Shown: piece by piece, positions 38,720 through 49,770 of the stretch
Layout: each line of letters begins with the position of its first letter
How positions within the stretch are numbered: the first letter of the stretch is position 1
Position numbers and translations under genes: made by a program
The notes under the pieces: generated by a model
What the model was told of the DNA's origin: nothing
What the model saw: the letters and a program-made list of their open reading frames with translations, nothing else
Databases searched by the model: none
Source of the DNA: Chrysopilus asiliformis
Lineage: Eukaryota > Arthropoda > Insecta > Diptera > Rhagionidae
DNA: 64,000 nucleotides
Assembly: GCA_964034945.1 (NCBI GenBank)
Contig: OZ035962.1
Location: forward strand, 106,588,034-106,652,033
Reading direction: 5' to 3'

Positions 38720-40125
38720 TACAGAAAATTATTTCCCAATTAGAAACATTTTGTGCAACTTATTACCATTTTTATGTATGTAACGTACCTATCACGCAAC
38801 AACACTTTTAGTGACCGATACATAACACATACTAAAAATATTAGTACGGAAATGAAATTCAAAAAAAAAATTTTTTTTTCATAAAGAACATTTTTCATTT
38901 ACCGGAAAGTATATCCTTTTGAAATTTAAATTGGCAATAAATTTGGCTCAAGTCCCATTCAATTCATTAACCTCAAACACCAAAGTATAATAATTTAAAC
39001 AATATCAATGATTCTATGATCGAAATGTATTAAAATAATTCATGGCGTCACCATTTCGAATTAAAACTTAACCTAAGTGGATTAAGTTGTAAAAATTTCG
39101 AGTAAAATCATAAATTTTGTTGGCCAACTCCACGGATTATTATTTGTTTCAAACCAAGATTAATTACGTTTAATATGAATAGTGAAAAAATTTCCGAAAT
39201 TTATTTCGAAAATTGCAAAACATAATAAAAATGGCAGAGCATAATTTTTTATGTTTCAAGCATCAGAAATTAAGTGCTTTAGTTGCATGAAATATAATGA
39301 GTCGACATTATCATAAATCAATTCAGAATGTCTATGGATAAAACCAATAAAGAAATTTTATCCGTATATAATACTTTGCTCTACAAACATAAATATCAAT
39401 ATTCGTATTTGCACGTGGCTTTCCTGACTATGTCTGTCTGTCCGTACAATATTCGGACTGATATTCAATAAAAATAAAAATAAATCGAGTAATTTATCAC
39501 ATCTCCTGAGTATCTTAATCAGAGTGGGATTCGTCTATAGATATTACGGGAAATACACGAGACGCATACGTGCTCACAAAAGATGAAAATTTAGCTTAAT
39601 TGTAAATGTATTTCTGAGAAAATTCATTTATATAATATATATTCACTTAAATCCATACGTGTTTATGTTGACCATTAATTTAATTATAGTAATTTTCATT
39701 TGCATTTTAACGAAATTAATCGAGTTTTTGTTCATCTTTTATCAACTCGAGAATTTCAAAATTTCAATCTGTCCACTATTTAGGGTAGTTTCCATTCAAC
39801 AATTTCGAATGTGTTTCTTATTTTGTGTTTTCCATTAAAAACGAAAATTCTCGAATGTTTTTTTTTTGCAATTTATGTTTATTAAACACCGAATGACTCA
39901 ATTAATATGTCACGGAAGGAGACAATAATATTTATCACTTTGCGAAGTCAATAAATTAAATTTTGTTTTTATGTCAGCGCCAAATGAACCTTTTTTCTCG
40001 AAAAAATAAATAACGTTTTCTGTGTTTTGTTAACATTGTGGTAGACTTTCGTTTTTTTAAATTAAACTAAAAATTTAAGAGATTTCACTGTCCCTTCAAA
40101 TCCCGAAATATCTCGGAACTAGTCC

Positions 40126-40286
40126 TAATGGCCAGTTGACATTAGGATCGACATTACCTGGCAACTAAGACACTACTAGTATAATGGCAAATGCTCTTTG
40201 AACTAGCATCTAACAAATTGGAAACTTTTATCCTAGCCCCCAACTACAGCCAACTAGCAATTAGCCTAATGTCAACTGGGCATTGA
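40126..40286. mobile_element. MITE, 161 bp
   Basis: Ends TAATGGCCAGTTGACATTAG and (complement) CAATGCCCAGTTGACATTAG. It is immediately followed by a DINE-1-like repeat. Confidence 0.68.
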
Positions 40287-40296
40287 GAGGTTTAAA

Positions 40297-41242
40297 ACAT
40301 AACAAAAGCTATAATTGCCAATCTGGCAATTATTGAAAACCCGTATGGTGATGTTCGTATCAAAATTCGAACAGTTGTACCAAAATTCAACTTTGAAGTC
40401 ATACTTTTCAATAAGATTTTTTAAAATTTATTCCAATCGGATTTTGATGTATGGGAGTTTTATGTAGAACTAGAATTTGGTCCCGGCTTCGCCCGGCTAA
40501 AAGCCTGAACAGAAAAAAAACTTAGGAAAACTAAATTCAGTTGGTTAAAAATTAGGTAGCCTGCATGCTGTTCGTTAGTTTTTCTCTTCGGAAAATTATT
40601 AACAAACTAACAAAAAATTCCAGCACTTGCATTCGGTATTACTTTACCCCCCTCCACGCGAAAGAGTAACATAGTGCAAAAACTAAGTTTTGAAATCACT
40701 TTACCCCCTCCCCTTACTCCCCCCACCCCTCGCGCTTCTTTTCCATATGCCTATGTTGGGACCAGAACCACCACAGACACTCATGCCAAATTTCAAGTCA
40801 ATCGGTTCAGCCGTTTTTGTGTGAAAGAGGAACAGACAGACAGACAGACAGACACCAACTCATTTTTATATATTAGTATGATTATATCCTAAATAACTTT
40901 TGTTCTTGGACTTTTTTGATAAGATGCACCGTTTTTGAGATATTTGCAAAAAACGTTTTCGTTCGTAACGTTTGGTCCCTTTTTGCCCATGAACGAACTT
41001 AGCCTCGCATTTTACGAAAAACGAATCTGCGAAAAATTTCAAGTCTCTAGCTCAATCCGTGCGCTCGCAATTCGCGCCACAGACAGACAGACGGACAGAT
41101 GGACGGACATGCAAAAATTAATTATTTTCATCATTCTAAACATACTGGTGTAATTCATTTTTTTGTGTGATGACGGAATATTGGCGTTACAAACGGTAAG
41201 GCAAAGATAGTATACCCTTTGGTTTCACCATACGGGTATAAA
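40297..41242 (-). mobile_element. DINE-1-like repeat, copy 4, split by an insertion
   Basis: Begins AAACATAACAAAAGC with the AATTGCCAATCTGGCAATT hairpin and ends in the ...CACCATACGGGTATAAA stem. It is interrupted at 40469-40880 by a retroposon-like repeat; the host sequence TATGTAGAA|TATATCCTAAAT resumes correctly after it. Confidence 0.65.
40469..40880 (+). mobile_element. Retroposon-like repeat with CAGA tract, copy 2, nested
   Basis: Starts ACTAGAATTTGGTCCCGGCT and ends AACTCATTTTTATATATTAG, like the 29023 copy. It lies inside a DINE-1-like repeat. Confidence 0.6.
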
Positions 41243-41422
41243 CAATCTAAATTCAATACGAAGAGCAATCAATCATAAATTGGTTTTATTTATAATAGAT
41301 GTAAATTATGTCACAATTTTATCATACCGCAATCAATTTTCAAGCAGAGCATTGTGGAACATTAAATTAATAACAATGGAATAAAATAAGAAAGACGTGT
41401 TTACCTGAAAAACTCAACTCAC

Positions 41423-41519
41423 CTTGGCATAATCAATTTTTAATGTACAGCATCCGGAGTAGATGTCAGCACCATTCAAATTTTCACGTGCTCTCGTTGC
41501 GGATTCAAGACTGTCAAAT
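41423..41519 (-). CDS. sm: smooth / hnRNP-L exon: end of RRM2
   Basis: Coding exon of 97 nt. Its first base completes a Glu codon from the previous exon; it then reads FDSLESATRARENLNG, ADIYSGCCTLKIDYAK and ends in phase 0. This is helix 2 and strand 4 of RRM2; the ALNGADIYSGCCTLKI-type segment is a hallmark of hnRNP-L proteins and makes the family assignment secure. The donor is GTGAGT (from 41422). The upstream boundary is after GTTTAC, not after an AG: no AG acceptor here keeps both the frame and the conserved residues. An in-frame alternative, GTCGAA donor to TTGTAG acceptor (intron end 41549), would replace VE with eight or so non-conserved residues and is less likely. Confidence 0.88.
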
Positions 41520-41985
41520 GTAAACATCGCGGGAAAAAATGAAAAATTCTACAATTAAGGAAAATTAAATACGAAAAATTGATGCGTGGAATAAGGGTAA
41601 TTTGGGCACTTAGGAAAATTGACCAAAGGAACGCAAGAATCGGTTTTTTTTTATTTTTCTTTACTCCACTTTTTAAGGAAAGGAACTCGAAAATCATTTT
41701 TTCTCAGTAAACCCGTTTTGTTTCAAGTTACCGGAGAAAACCCTTTCCCGTATCCCGACATTCACTACAGAGCACACGACTGGACGCGGGCAGGTCTTCT
41801 ATTGGTTTAGGAATTTTTCGTGAATTTTTTATAAGAGCGAAGTAAATAAAATCAAGCTGAATAAATAAACAGAATTCCTTGCTATATGATAGGAAAATTG
41901 GGAAAATGTGGTGAGGAAATTAAATTGGACAGTATATATGATGCGGGTGGTCGCTTGATATTTTCTTTCATTTTAAAAAGGATAT
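41520..41985 (-). other. sm: Putative U12-type AT-AC intron of smooth
   Basis: The 466-bp intron runs ATATCCTTTTT ... GTTTAC. The 5' end matches the minor-spliceosome consensus RTATCCTTT, and TTCCTTAAT (41562-41554 read on the minus strand) matches the U12 branch-site consensus TTCCTTRAY. Using these AT-AC ends restores MVE|FDSLES, the conserved RNP1 region, in frame. The branch site lies about 35 nt from the AC, longer than the usual roughly 10-20 nt, which is the one feature that does not fit well. Confidence 0.75.
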
Positions 41986-42071
41986 TCGACCATGGCTTGA
42001 ACTCCGTTCTTTTTGAAAATGACAATTCGTTGAACTTGGCCATGTGGATGACAAATTTTGTGTAGTACTTC
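41986..42071 (-). CDS. sm: smooth / hnRNP-L exon: middle of RRM2 with RNP1
   Basis: Coding exon of 86 nt, entered in phase 0 and left in phase 2. It encodes EVLHKICHPHGQVQRIVIF, then KKNGVQAMVE: helix 1, strand 2 and the first part of strand 3 of RRM2, which carries the RNP1 motif in hnRNP-L/PTB proteins. It follows directly from ...PFYPITV of the previous exon. The acceptor is TTTCCAG (ends 42072). On the downstream side there is no usable GT donor that preserves the family sequence: open reading continues only a few codons (YPF then stop). Instead, the exon abuts ATATCCTTTTT, a textbook U12-type 5' splice site. With that site the codon GA|A is completed by the next exon, giving MVEFDS, exactly the conserved RRM sequence. 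Confidence 0.88.
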
Positions 42072-42408
42072 CTGGAAAGACAAAAATAAATGTGAATTAA
42101 ATATTTTTTTCTAATTAAAAAAAACTGATTTTAGATAAAATATCAAAAAGAATGTCTTCTTAAAGATGACGCTAAACAAAACTAAACTCCATATCGTCAA
42201 ATTCTATAAAATGAAATTTTCAGCCTATTCAAATCTATAAATAGATAAAGGAAATTGTTATGACGTTCCTATGGATAGTTCTCTTTCATCATAAGACATA
42301 AGCTAAGACATAAGCTAAAATTTCATCTCAATCGGTTTAATAGTTTTTGGAGTTTTCAAAAGCTCTAACACGGAAACCCCGCTGTCGAATATTACCGAGA
42401 AACATACT

Positions 42409-42958
42409 CAGGGTATTCACAGTCCTCTTTTAAATTGCGAGTAATTTTACCGCTCGGTAATTCAGTCAAATTTAACAGACAGGGTATTCACAGTCGTCTT
42501 TTAAATTGCGGGTAAATTTACCGCTCGGTAATTCAGTCAAATTTAACAGATTTTTACCGAGACGGTAATTTGGTTCATGTAAAAATGAATTACCGGATTC
42601 GGTAATTGTAGACATGCCTTCAGTCGTGTTTTCCGGCCCGGTTATTCGGTATCAAGAATCAACCGCGAGTGGCGCTAGTAATGTTTTTAGTTGTCAAATT
42701 TTCTCGCTGGTTATCTCATCGGACTGCAAATTTTTTCAATTTTGATAGCCGTTGCCACAATAGAAATTCAAAAGAATACACCAAACATGGATTTAAAGGC
42801 ATGTGACATATTTTACAATCAAATTCGCAGTTCATGATTTGGTCACGTATCCAATAAAAGCGCTGTTCTCAAATCTGTGCTGTGGGTTGTTCACAGCAGA
42901 ATTAATATTACCGAAAACACCGAATACCGAAAATTAAAAGAGGACTGTGAATACCCTG
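42409..42958. mobile_element. MITE, 550 bp, with tandemly doubled left end
   Basis: Ends CAGGGTATTCACAGTCCTCT and complement AGAGGACTGTGAATACCCTG. The left 71 bp, including the terminal repeat, are present twice in tandem (42409-42479, 42480-42550). ACT occurs on both outer flanks (possible 3-bp duplication). TTACCGA motifs are scattered inside. Confidence 0.75.
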
Positions 42959-45246
42959 ACTGTAATTATTATTAGATTGATTCAACTATCATTGTAAGTA
43001 AGCTTTGAATGAAAAAGTATTTATATTGTCACTTGGAAAATAAACTTAGTTGAATGAACATCATATGAACTTTCTCTCTTTCAATTATTCTGCCACTACG
43101 TATTTCTACACTCGCCGATTGAGTTGAAGTGTTTTGTGTGAAAAAAGGTACTGTGATAAAAAGCACATAAATAGGGTTACCATATCTAGATTTAGGGATG
43201 TTGTCCCATTTTTGCAATTTCAGCTGCATTTTTTTTTATGGAACGTAAGGTCATAATTACTAAACCAATGACTAAAAAGTCCTAAATTACTAAACATTGA
43301 ATACTCAAAATCTTTTCACATTAATGAGAAAACTTCGTCCTTATGTAATACTAAAGACAAATTACAACTTTTAGTGTTGATTTGAAATAAATTGTTGTAC
43401 AAATATGAAATTGAACTCAACAAAGAAAGTATTCTTTGAAAAATCACCCCCAATTTATCAAAACACCTTTCTTTTCTCTCGTAAAACATCAATTTAAGAA
43501 ATGCTGAGTGAATTTTAACGTTGGCATTCTGTCAGAACTTTGCTAAAAATTCAAAATAGATTCATCGTCTTGGAATTGATGCGCCTTGAGTTTAGTTCTG
43601 AGTCCATTAGTCAAACGAAAACAAATTCTCCTATGATTGACAAGCATTTAGAATTCCATTGGATGATAGTTAAAACGTGCTGCTCTCACATCAATCGATT
43701 TTTCATTTTTTTTTTCAGCGAAATATTTGTTGATAGGCGAAACAGATATTTATTTAAACAATTGGAAAAGAATATTTATGTGGGAAACGTCTTTTTGGAA
43801 ACACAAATTCAGCATTCATTCGTAACAATGTTTTAAAAAGTTGAGGTTCTGTGTTGCTGTCCATTCGTTTGATAGGCATTTGACGTGAAATGCAACAACA
43901 TCCAGCAAGGAAAAACTCCCGGCCCATCAGCAATCATTTACCCCACCCTTTGCTGTTTATCTTTTCAAATTTTCTTATGTTTGAAGTGAATTTTGAGTAT
44001 AAAAATAGAAATGAAAGACAGGTCTAATCGCTGCTTCGTATTGCTTTTGCCGAATTTGTTTCCAGTGAGAAAATCTCAGTTAACATTAGGAAATTTTTTT
44101 TCCTCGAACGCAATTCAAATTTTATATCATCTTGACTATGAAATTTAATATTTAGGATGTTAGGATATGAAGTTTAGCTGATTTTCACGAAAACACAGAG
44201 ATGTGATGATAAATTCCTGGCCTTGCAAGAAAAAAAACATGCTTTTTGAACAGAAAACTTTGTTTCCTCTATGCATTTATTTTCTCTCAGAATACGCAAA
44301 TTTAAATCGATCGGATGGTTTTTAAGTGGAACAACTTTTAAAACCGAGTAAAGGGAAAATTCTTTTTTCAATTAGTCTTTTCCTCGATATTTTTTAATTT
44401 TTATTTTTCTTAACATCGAAAGGAATTCCACAACTCCCAGAATTCGTATACAATTTCAGTTCAAATCGATTTCATTCGTTCAAGCAATTACTTTTCTAAT
44501 TACACATCGTAATAACAAAAAAAAAACGAGTCAAACGCAATAAAATTTGTTATGTTTGATGGTTATATCGTTTGTAACTTAGAATATAATTCCAGGATTT
44601 TCGTTTCGTACAAAACAGACCATTAAGTAGATTATGTTTGGACATTTTTCGACTATTCTAATCTGAAAATGATTTTCCTAAGCACATTTGGACGACTCGC
44701 ACAATCCCAGCAATCGCAAAGATTCGCCGTTAAAGGGCTTTACCCGAAAATCCACATAAGGCTCTAATATGGGACAGCAGTTCGACATATCTTTTTAATA
44801 GTGCCATTAGGGGGGCAGCTCAGTCACAACTATCATATGTGTAATCTGCTGCAAAGTGATTTTCCACCAATTAGGCCCCTTAATGGAGCCTAGCGTAAGT
44901 CACTTGAGCATTAAAGCTATATGGATGTGCTGTTCTAGTTGCCCTTACTGGGCTGTACTTGCTCTCCGATTAAATGAAAAAAGGGGTAAATGCCATCAAA
45001 GCGACAAAGTTTTCCATACCAACTTCAAGTTTGTATCTCGCCTGAACATTCATTTACGGATTTTTTTTTTGCTCAACTTAATGACGACATTCGAAGGCTT
45101 TTCTTCCGATTTAAGGGTCTTTCGAAAGAGCATTGAGGATTTTCTTATCACTGCTTAGATATTGTTCATGCGGTGAGGTGAATGTCCCGAATAAGATATA
45201 TGGAATACTTGATAATTAAAATACACGCATTCAGGATTAAAAGTGA

Positions 45247-45322
45247 AACCTCGGTTTATGAACTTGTTGTGTCTTTGAATGCTGTTCATAAAGCAAAGCG
45301 TTCATAAACCGAAGTTCCGTCA
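45247..45322. repeat. Short inverted repeat
   Basis: AACCTCGGTTTATGAAC and GTTCATAAACCGAAGTT form a 17-bp stem around about 45 bp; probably a MITE remnant. Confidence 0.5.
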
Positions 45323-45412
45323 CACAAATTTGGAAATTTTTACTTCCCGCATTTTTTTTTTCCTTGTGCTAATTTTGCTGATGTAAAGTATTCATCGATT
45401 TTCCATACCTTA

Positions 45413-45581
45413 AGGCCTGTGTCCACATGGAAGTTTATTGGCAGAAGTCGCTTCTAGCAGAGACTTCTGGAAGTTTTTTCCGTGGAAACACTAACTGCAA
45501 GTGAACTTCCAAAAGTTGTGACACCAGAAATCTCTTCTAGAAGCGACTTCTGCAAATAAACTTCCATGTGGACACAGGCCT
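45413..45581. mobile_element. Harbinger-like MITE, 169 bp
   Basis: Near-perfect inverted arms starting AGGCCTGTGTCCACATGGAA, flanked by TTA (45410-45412, 45582-45584). A shorter inner pair (CTTCTAGC/CTAGAAG) is also present. TTA plus GGCCTGT ends suggests Harbinger. Confidence 0.78.
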
Positions 45582-47063
45582 TTAGACTTTCAACAGCAAT
45601 TCCTGCAAGATGTTCCACTCTTTGAGTTAATATGAAACTTATGAGTTTTAACCTGCCTTAAATGCGCAGGGATGTAGTTTAGATATCAACGTAATTTCAC
45701 AGGAAAACCACAAAAACCGGATTAAAGAAGAAGGAAATGCTTGAAAATGGGTACTCTAAAAAGATTAAAGCCGCAACAAATTCGTTTGTCGCATGGTAGC
45801 CTAAAGGACTAATGTTGGGTGATCCCACCGAAAGTCGTCCTTCCAATACACATTCCAGGCACTCTGTAAACAGGACAACAATCCTAAAAGATATTAGGCT
45901 TTGCTATTTTTATCCATTCCCTCCCCTTCCCCCACCGTCCAGTATTTACATTATTTACATCAACAGCGCGCAAAAGAGATGCCTGTGAGGTGAAATGAAA
46001 CCGGAGAAACCGGAGAATCCGGAAAAAATGCAAAGAATGATAATCTGTTTGCCTATCAGGCAAGATAAAAAAAATTGAAAAGGATTTCACCCCCGGATGC
46101 GAATTATGGGTGCGGCGAATAGTTGTTGGTGGAGAATAGACGAACGGCGAGTGCCATTTGAGCAGAATAAAAGAAAATAACTGTCGGAGATTACCGGGAT
46201 TGGGGTTGAAGGACTCTACCAGAGGTTCGGGTCAATTGGCCTTTGTGTCCTTTGCCAGCGACGGTGATTTTGTGAGGCGATTATGTTGTGTGGATATTCC
46301 TTTTTTGGAAAATCTTTCCTCTTATGAGTGTCGAAATTCCTGTTTGCCACGATTTTGATTGAAACATAGATGGATTCGTAGTTTCTAAGATTAAATTCTT
46401 AAATGATGCTCATAGTGAGGCCATATATGCAAAATGCCCTGTACGTTGAATCCTTAAATATGAAAATATCTATGAACAATTTCATTAAACCTTGAGGTTC
46501 AATGCAGGATAAAATTATCAAACCGACTCCTTACGTTCTTTTGACCATCCTGAGCTGTGCTTTGGCATAAAAGGATCTTTCCCTAAGCTCTGGCTGAAAT
46601 TAAATATAAAAAAAACACCTAATAATTCAATACATGGATTTCCATGCTGCAAATTCCCTACCAAAGTCAGATAAAAGGGAAAACCTTGGCCAGTTCTTTA
46701 TATTATTTTCCCTCATCGGGCCTAATTTTTGATTTTGGTCACACTTTTAACAACACAAGTCCTTTATTGGTGTTCATCAATTTTTTTTTCTCTATTGGAT
46801 AGTAAATGTAAAACTTTTAATCCCTTGGAAACTTCTTAAAATATTATAAATAACCAATGAAAAGGACCAGTAAATAAAAACGTGCGAAAAAAGCAAATCA
46901 AAAAAAGGTTCTCTGTAGAAATATGAAAACTTTTTGCAAAGTTTTATGAAATTTTCTTCACAGTTTCTAAATAAAAGCTTATCTAGGGAAAATTCTTTGC
47001 AGTTCATATCTTGAATGTCGTTTGACACTTGAAGTAAAGTGTGGATAAAGTGAAAAAAAAATA

Positions 47064-47240
47064 CAGGAGTGGTATTCCGTAACTTGATTCAAACGTTTGT
47101 TTCGAGTTAGAAGAAAAAGTGGTATTTGCTATCTCGGTTTCTCTCTGTCATTTATTTCGGTCAAAACAGAGACAGCGAATACTTCTTGTTCTTCTAACTC
47201 GAAACAAACGCTTGAAACAAGTTACGGAATATCACTCCTG
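47064..47240. mobile_element. MITE, 177 bp
   Basis: Ends CAGGAGTGGTATTCCGTAAC and complement (GTTACGGAATATCACTCCTG), with inner arms AAACGTTTGTTTCGAGTTAG / CTAACTCGAAACAAACGCTT. Target duplication not clear. Confidence 0.72.
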
Positions 47241-47530
47241 GTAAATTGAGGTTACTGACGAAACTAAAAAGTTGAGCAGTATATGTTTTGATTGATTTAT
47301 TCTTTTGCCACAAAGTTAATCAAAATATGTTTTTACCTGTCCTAAAACACGTCACTTTTCTGGACCCCACTCCATTGACTGACTTTTTCGTCATTTTCTG
47401 TATGGACTTTAGTAGCGCTCCCCTTTAAAAGTGTGACGTTGTTTATGGAAGTCATTTTGATTTAAAAAATTAATATATTTTTTACGGAACCAAAATCAAA
47501 TTCCGGATATTTTAAAAATGTTTTCTTATT

Positions 47531-48081
47531 TTTATACCCGTATGGTGAAACCAAAGGGTATAATAACTTTGCCTTACCGTTTGTAACGCCAAGATCCCGT
47601 CATCACACACAAAAATGAATTACACCAGTGTGTTTAGAATGATAAAAATAATAATTTTCTGCATGTCCGTCCGTCTGTCTGTCTGTCCGTCTGCCTGTCT
47701 GTCCGTCTGTCTGTCTGTCTGTGGCGCGGATTGCGGGCGCACGGATTGAGCTAGAGACTTGAAATTTTGCACAGATCCGTTTTTCGTAAAATGCGAGGCT
47801 AAGTTCGTTAATGGGCAAAAATTGAACATTAGCGGTTTTTGTGAATATATCAAAAACGGTGCATCTTATCAAAAAAGTGCAAGAACAAAAGTTATTTAGG
47901 ATATGATTCTACATAAAACTCCCATACATCAAAATCCGATTGGAATAAATTTTAAAAAATCTTTTTGGAAAGTTTGACTTCAAAGTGGAATTTTGGTACA
48001 ACTGTTCGAATTTTGATACGAATATCACCATACGGGTCTCCAATGATTGCCAGATTGGCAATTATAGCTTTTGTTATGTTT
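47531..48081 (+). mobile_element. DINE-1-like repeat, copy 5
   Basis: Complete copy: TTTATACCCGTATGGTGAAA stem, GTCC/GTCT microsatellite (47666-47721), CACCATACGGGT, TTGCCAGATTGGCAATT hairpin, end TGTTATGTTT. Confidence 0.64.
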
Positions 48082-49477
48082 CTAGTTAAAAAAAACTCCT
48101 TCAACCTTAAAAGACAATTATTATTCATCTCTAATACCGACTTATCCTTGCTGGGAGGACATTTTAACCCTCGAACGTCACAAAAGCATGGATTAATATT
48201 CTGTTTTATTCGTTCGTTCGATACCAGAGGGAAAAAAAGGATGAAAATTCAATGGAATTAAATCTCATTAACCGAACCCATTATTCTTATTAGAGAATCC
48301 ATCAATTGGTTCTACAACCAAAAACAAAAAAAAAACTAATAAATATCTTGAAAATAAACCTTGATATTTGATAAAATCATCAAATAAATTCAATCCCCCG
48401 CTGTCCGCTCTGCGACCCACTAAAAAAGATATTACTCTCATTTATTAATCCCTGAAATTTCTGATTAATGGACTTCTTGTTACAGTTTCATCCACTTGAT
48501 CGACATCAATCGCCATCCAACCTTAATCTGTAAATCTTTAGACATTTAGGCACGAAATTTCAGCTCCTGCTCCACCTCGAGAAATTTTTGGGTTAAGAAA
48601 ACGTGATGGAAATTTCAAAGTTTATATCAAAAGTACCGCTCAAAATAGATGAATATTTAGATAGGAGTAAGTAATCCGATTTAAAAGATTTCCAGCAAAT
48701 ATAAAGTCGAGTAGATTTTCTAAGTCCATCAAATTCCGTATGGTTAGTCGTTGGTTGGATATAACCCGCTGTTATATCGTCCGAATGAGGGAAAAAGGCA
48801 AATATTGACTTTCTGAGATTAATTTGTGAAATGGAGAATCTACGAACGACTCCTCCAAACTATCTTAAAACTATTTTCTCATCTGGACTACAAATCCTCA
48901 GTCAACAGATTGTTCTACTTTTGTGCTGTGGCCACATCTGTCTAAGAACTACAATACATCATTATTTTGTTTGCATCGCACATGTTTGCACGTTATCCGC
49001 TCAGTTTCATTTGGAGAACAGCAAAAACAAAAAACTTTATCTCTCGGTTAAAACATCAAAACATGAAGCAATTTCTTCTTCCGCACCGGATAAATGTTTA
49101 GTTCATTGGAAAACATGTTTTGTGCGATTTTCCTGGACGCTTTTCTTATCTACTTCGAAATTCCCACTCACGACCAGCGACCACCATGCAATAGTGATGG
49201 GCAAGAAGAAAATTCTAAGAAATCGTTCCAGACATCGAGGCACTACCGTCGGAAAGCCAAAAGTCTTGTTTAAACATAGAACCAACGAAGATACTATTTT
49301 CATTATAAATTCCCAGAGATGTGAACTAAATTTTAAATAAAACAACTAGATTCACCGTGTAGAAGTCGTCCGGTGATGAAAGATGAGACGAGATATTGTG
49401 CTGCATTTAAAATACGCTTTTGGGAAATTTGAACCGAAATCATTTTTTTATAGAAAAAAAAGGATTTACTCTTATCC

Positions 49478-49634
49478 TAACCCGGCCCTTACACGCGACT
49501 ATACAGTCTGTCAGTAGCACAGACTTCAAATGTCAAATTACTGACAACGAATTAAAATACATTTAGCGAACTGGCAGTGAGTGCATTTACACGAGACTGT
49601 GTCAGCTCTACAGACACGTGTAAGGGCCGGGTTA
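49478..49634. mobile_element. MITE, 157 bp
   Basis: Ends TAACCCGGCCCTTACACG and CGTGTAAGGGCCGGGTTA, with CAGTCTGTCAG and GACTGTGTCAG inner motifs. Superfamily not assigned. Confidence 0.7.
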
Positions 49635-49662
49635 GTTATGGAATTATAACGAACCGATTTAT

Positions 49663-49770
49663 AGCCCTATTCTGGCGACTGTCAGTGACCGATGTCTAAA
49701 AGTAACAACTCGGTCACGCAAGAACCTCCAATTATACTTAAGTGTCACGACGCGACGCCAGAATAGGGCT
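49663..49770. mobile_element. MITE, 108 bp
   Basis: Ends AGCCCTATTCTGGCG and CGCCAGAATAGGGCT around a short centre with GGTCACGCAAG. Only 28 bp from the previous MITE. No clear target duplication. Confidence 0.68.

Larger units (their letters stand above)
37006..41422 (-). other. sm: smooth intron, 4.4 kb
   Basis: Conventional GTGAGT...AG intron. It holds a Tc1/mariner-type element split by a MITE (37255-38154), a hairpin (38655-38719), a MITE (40126-40286) and a DINE-1-like repeat split by a retroposon-like repeat (40297-41242). Between 38720 and 40125 I see only AT-rich sequence. Confidence 0.8.

Noticed and set aside
48831..49340. Open frame of 169 codons on the plus strand
   Set aside because: No family motif, ordinary AT-rich composition without a coding pattern, no splice or promoter context, and antisense to the smooth transcript. 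Most likely chance.
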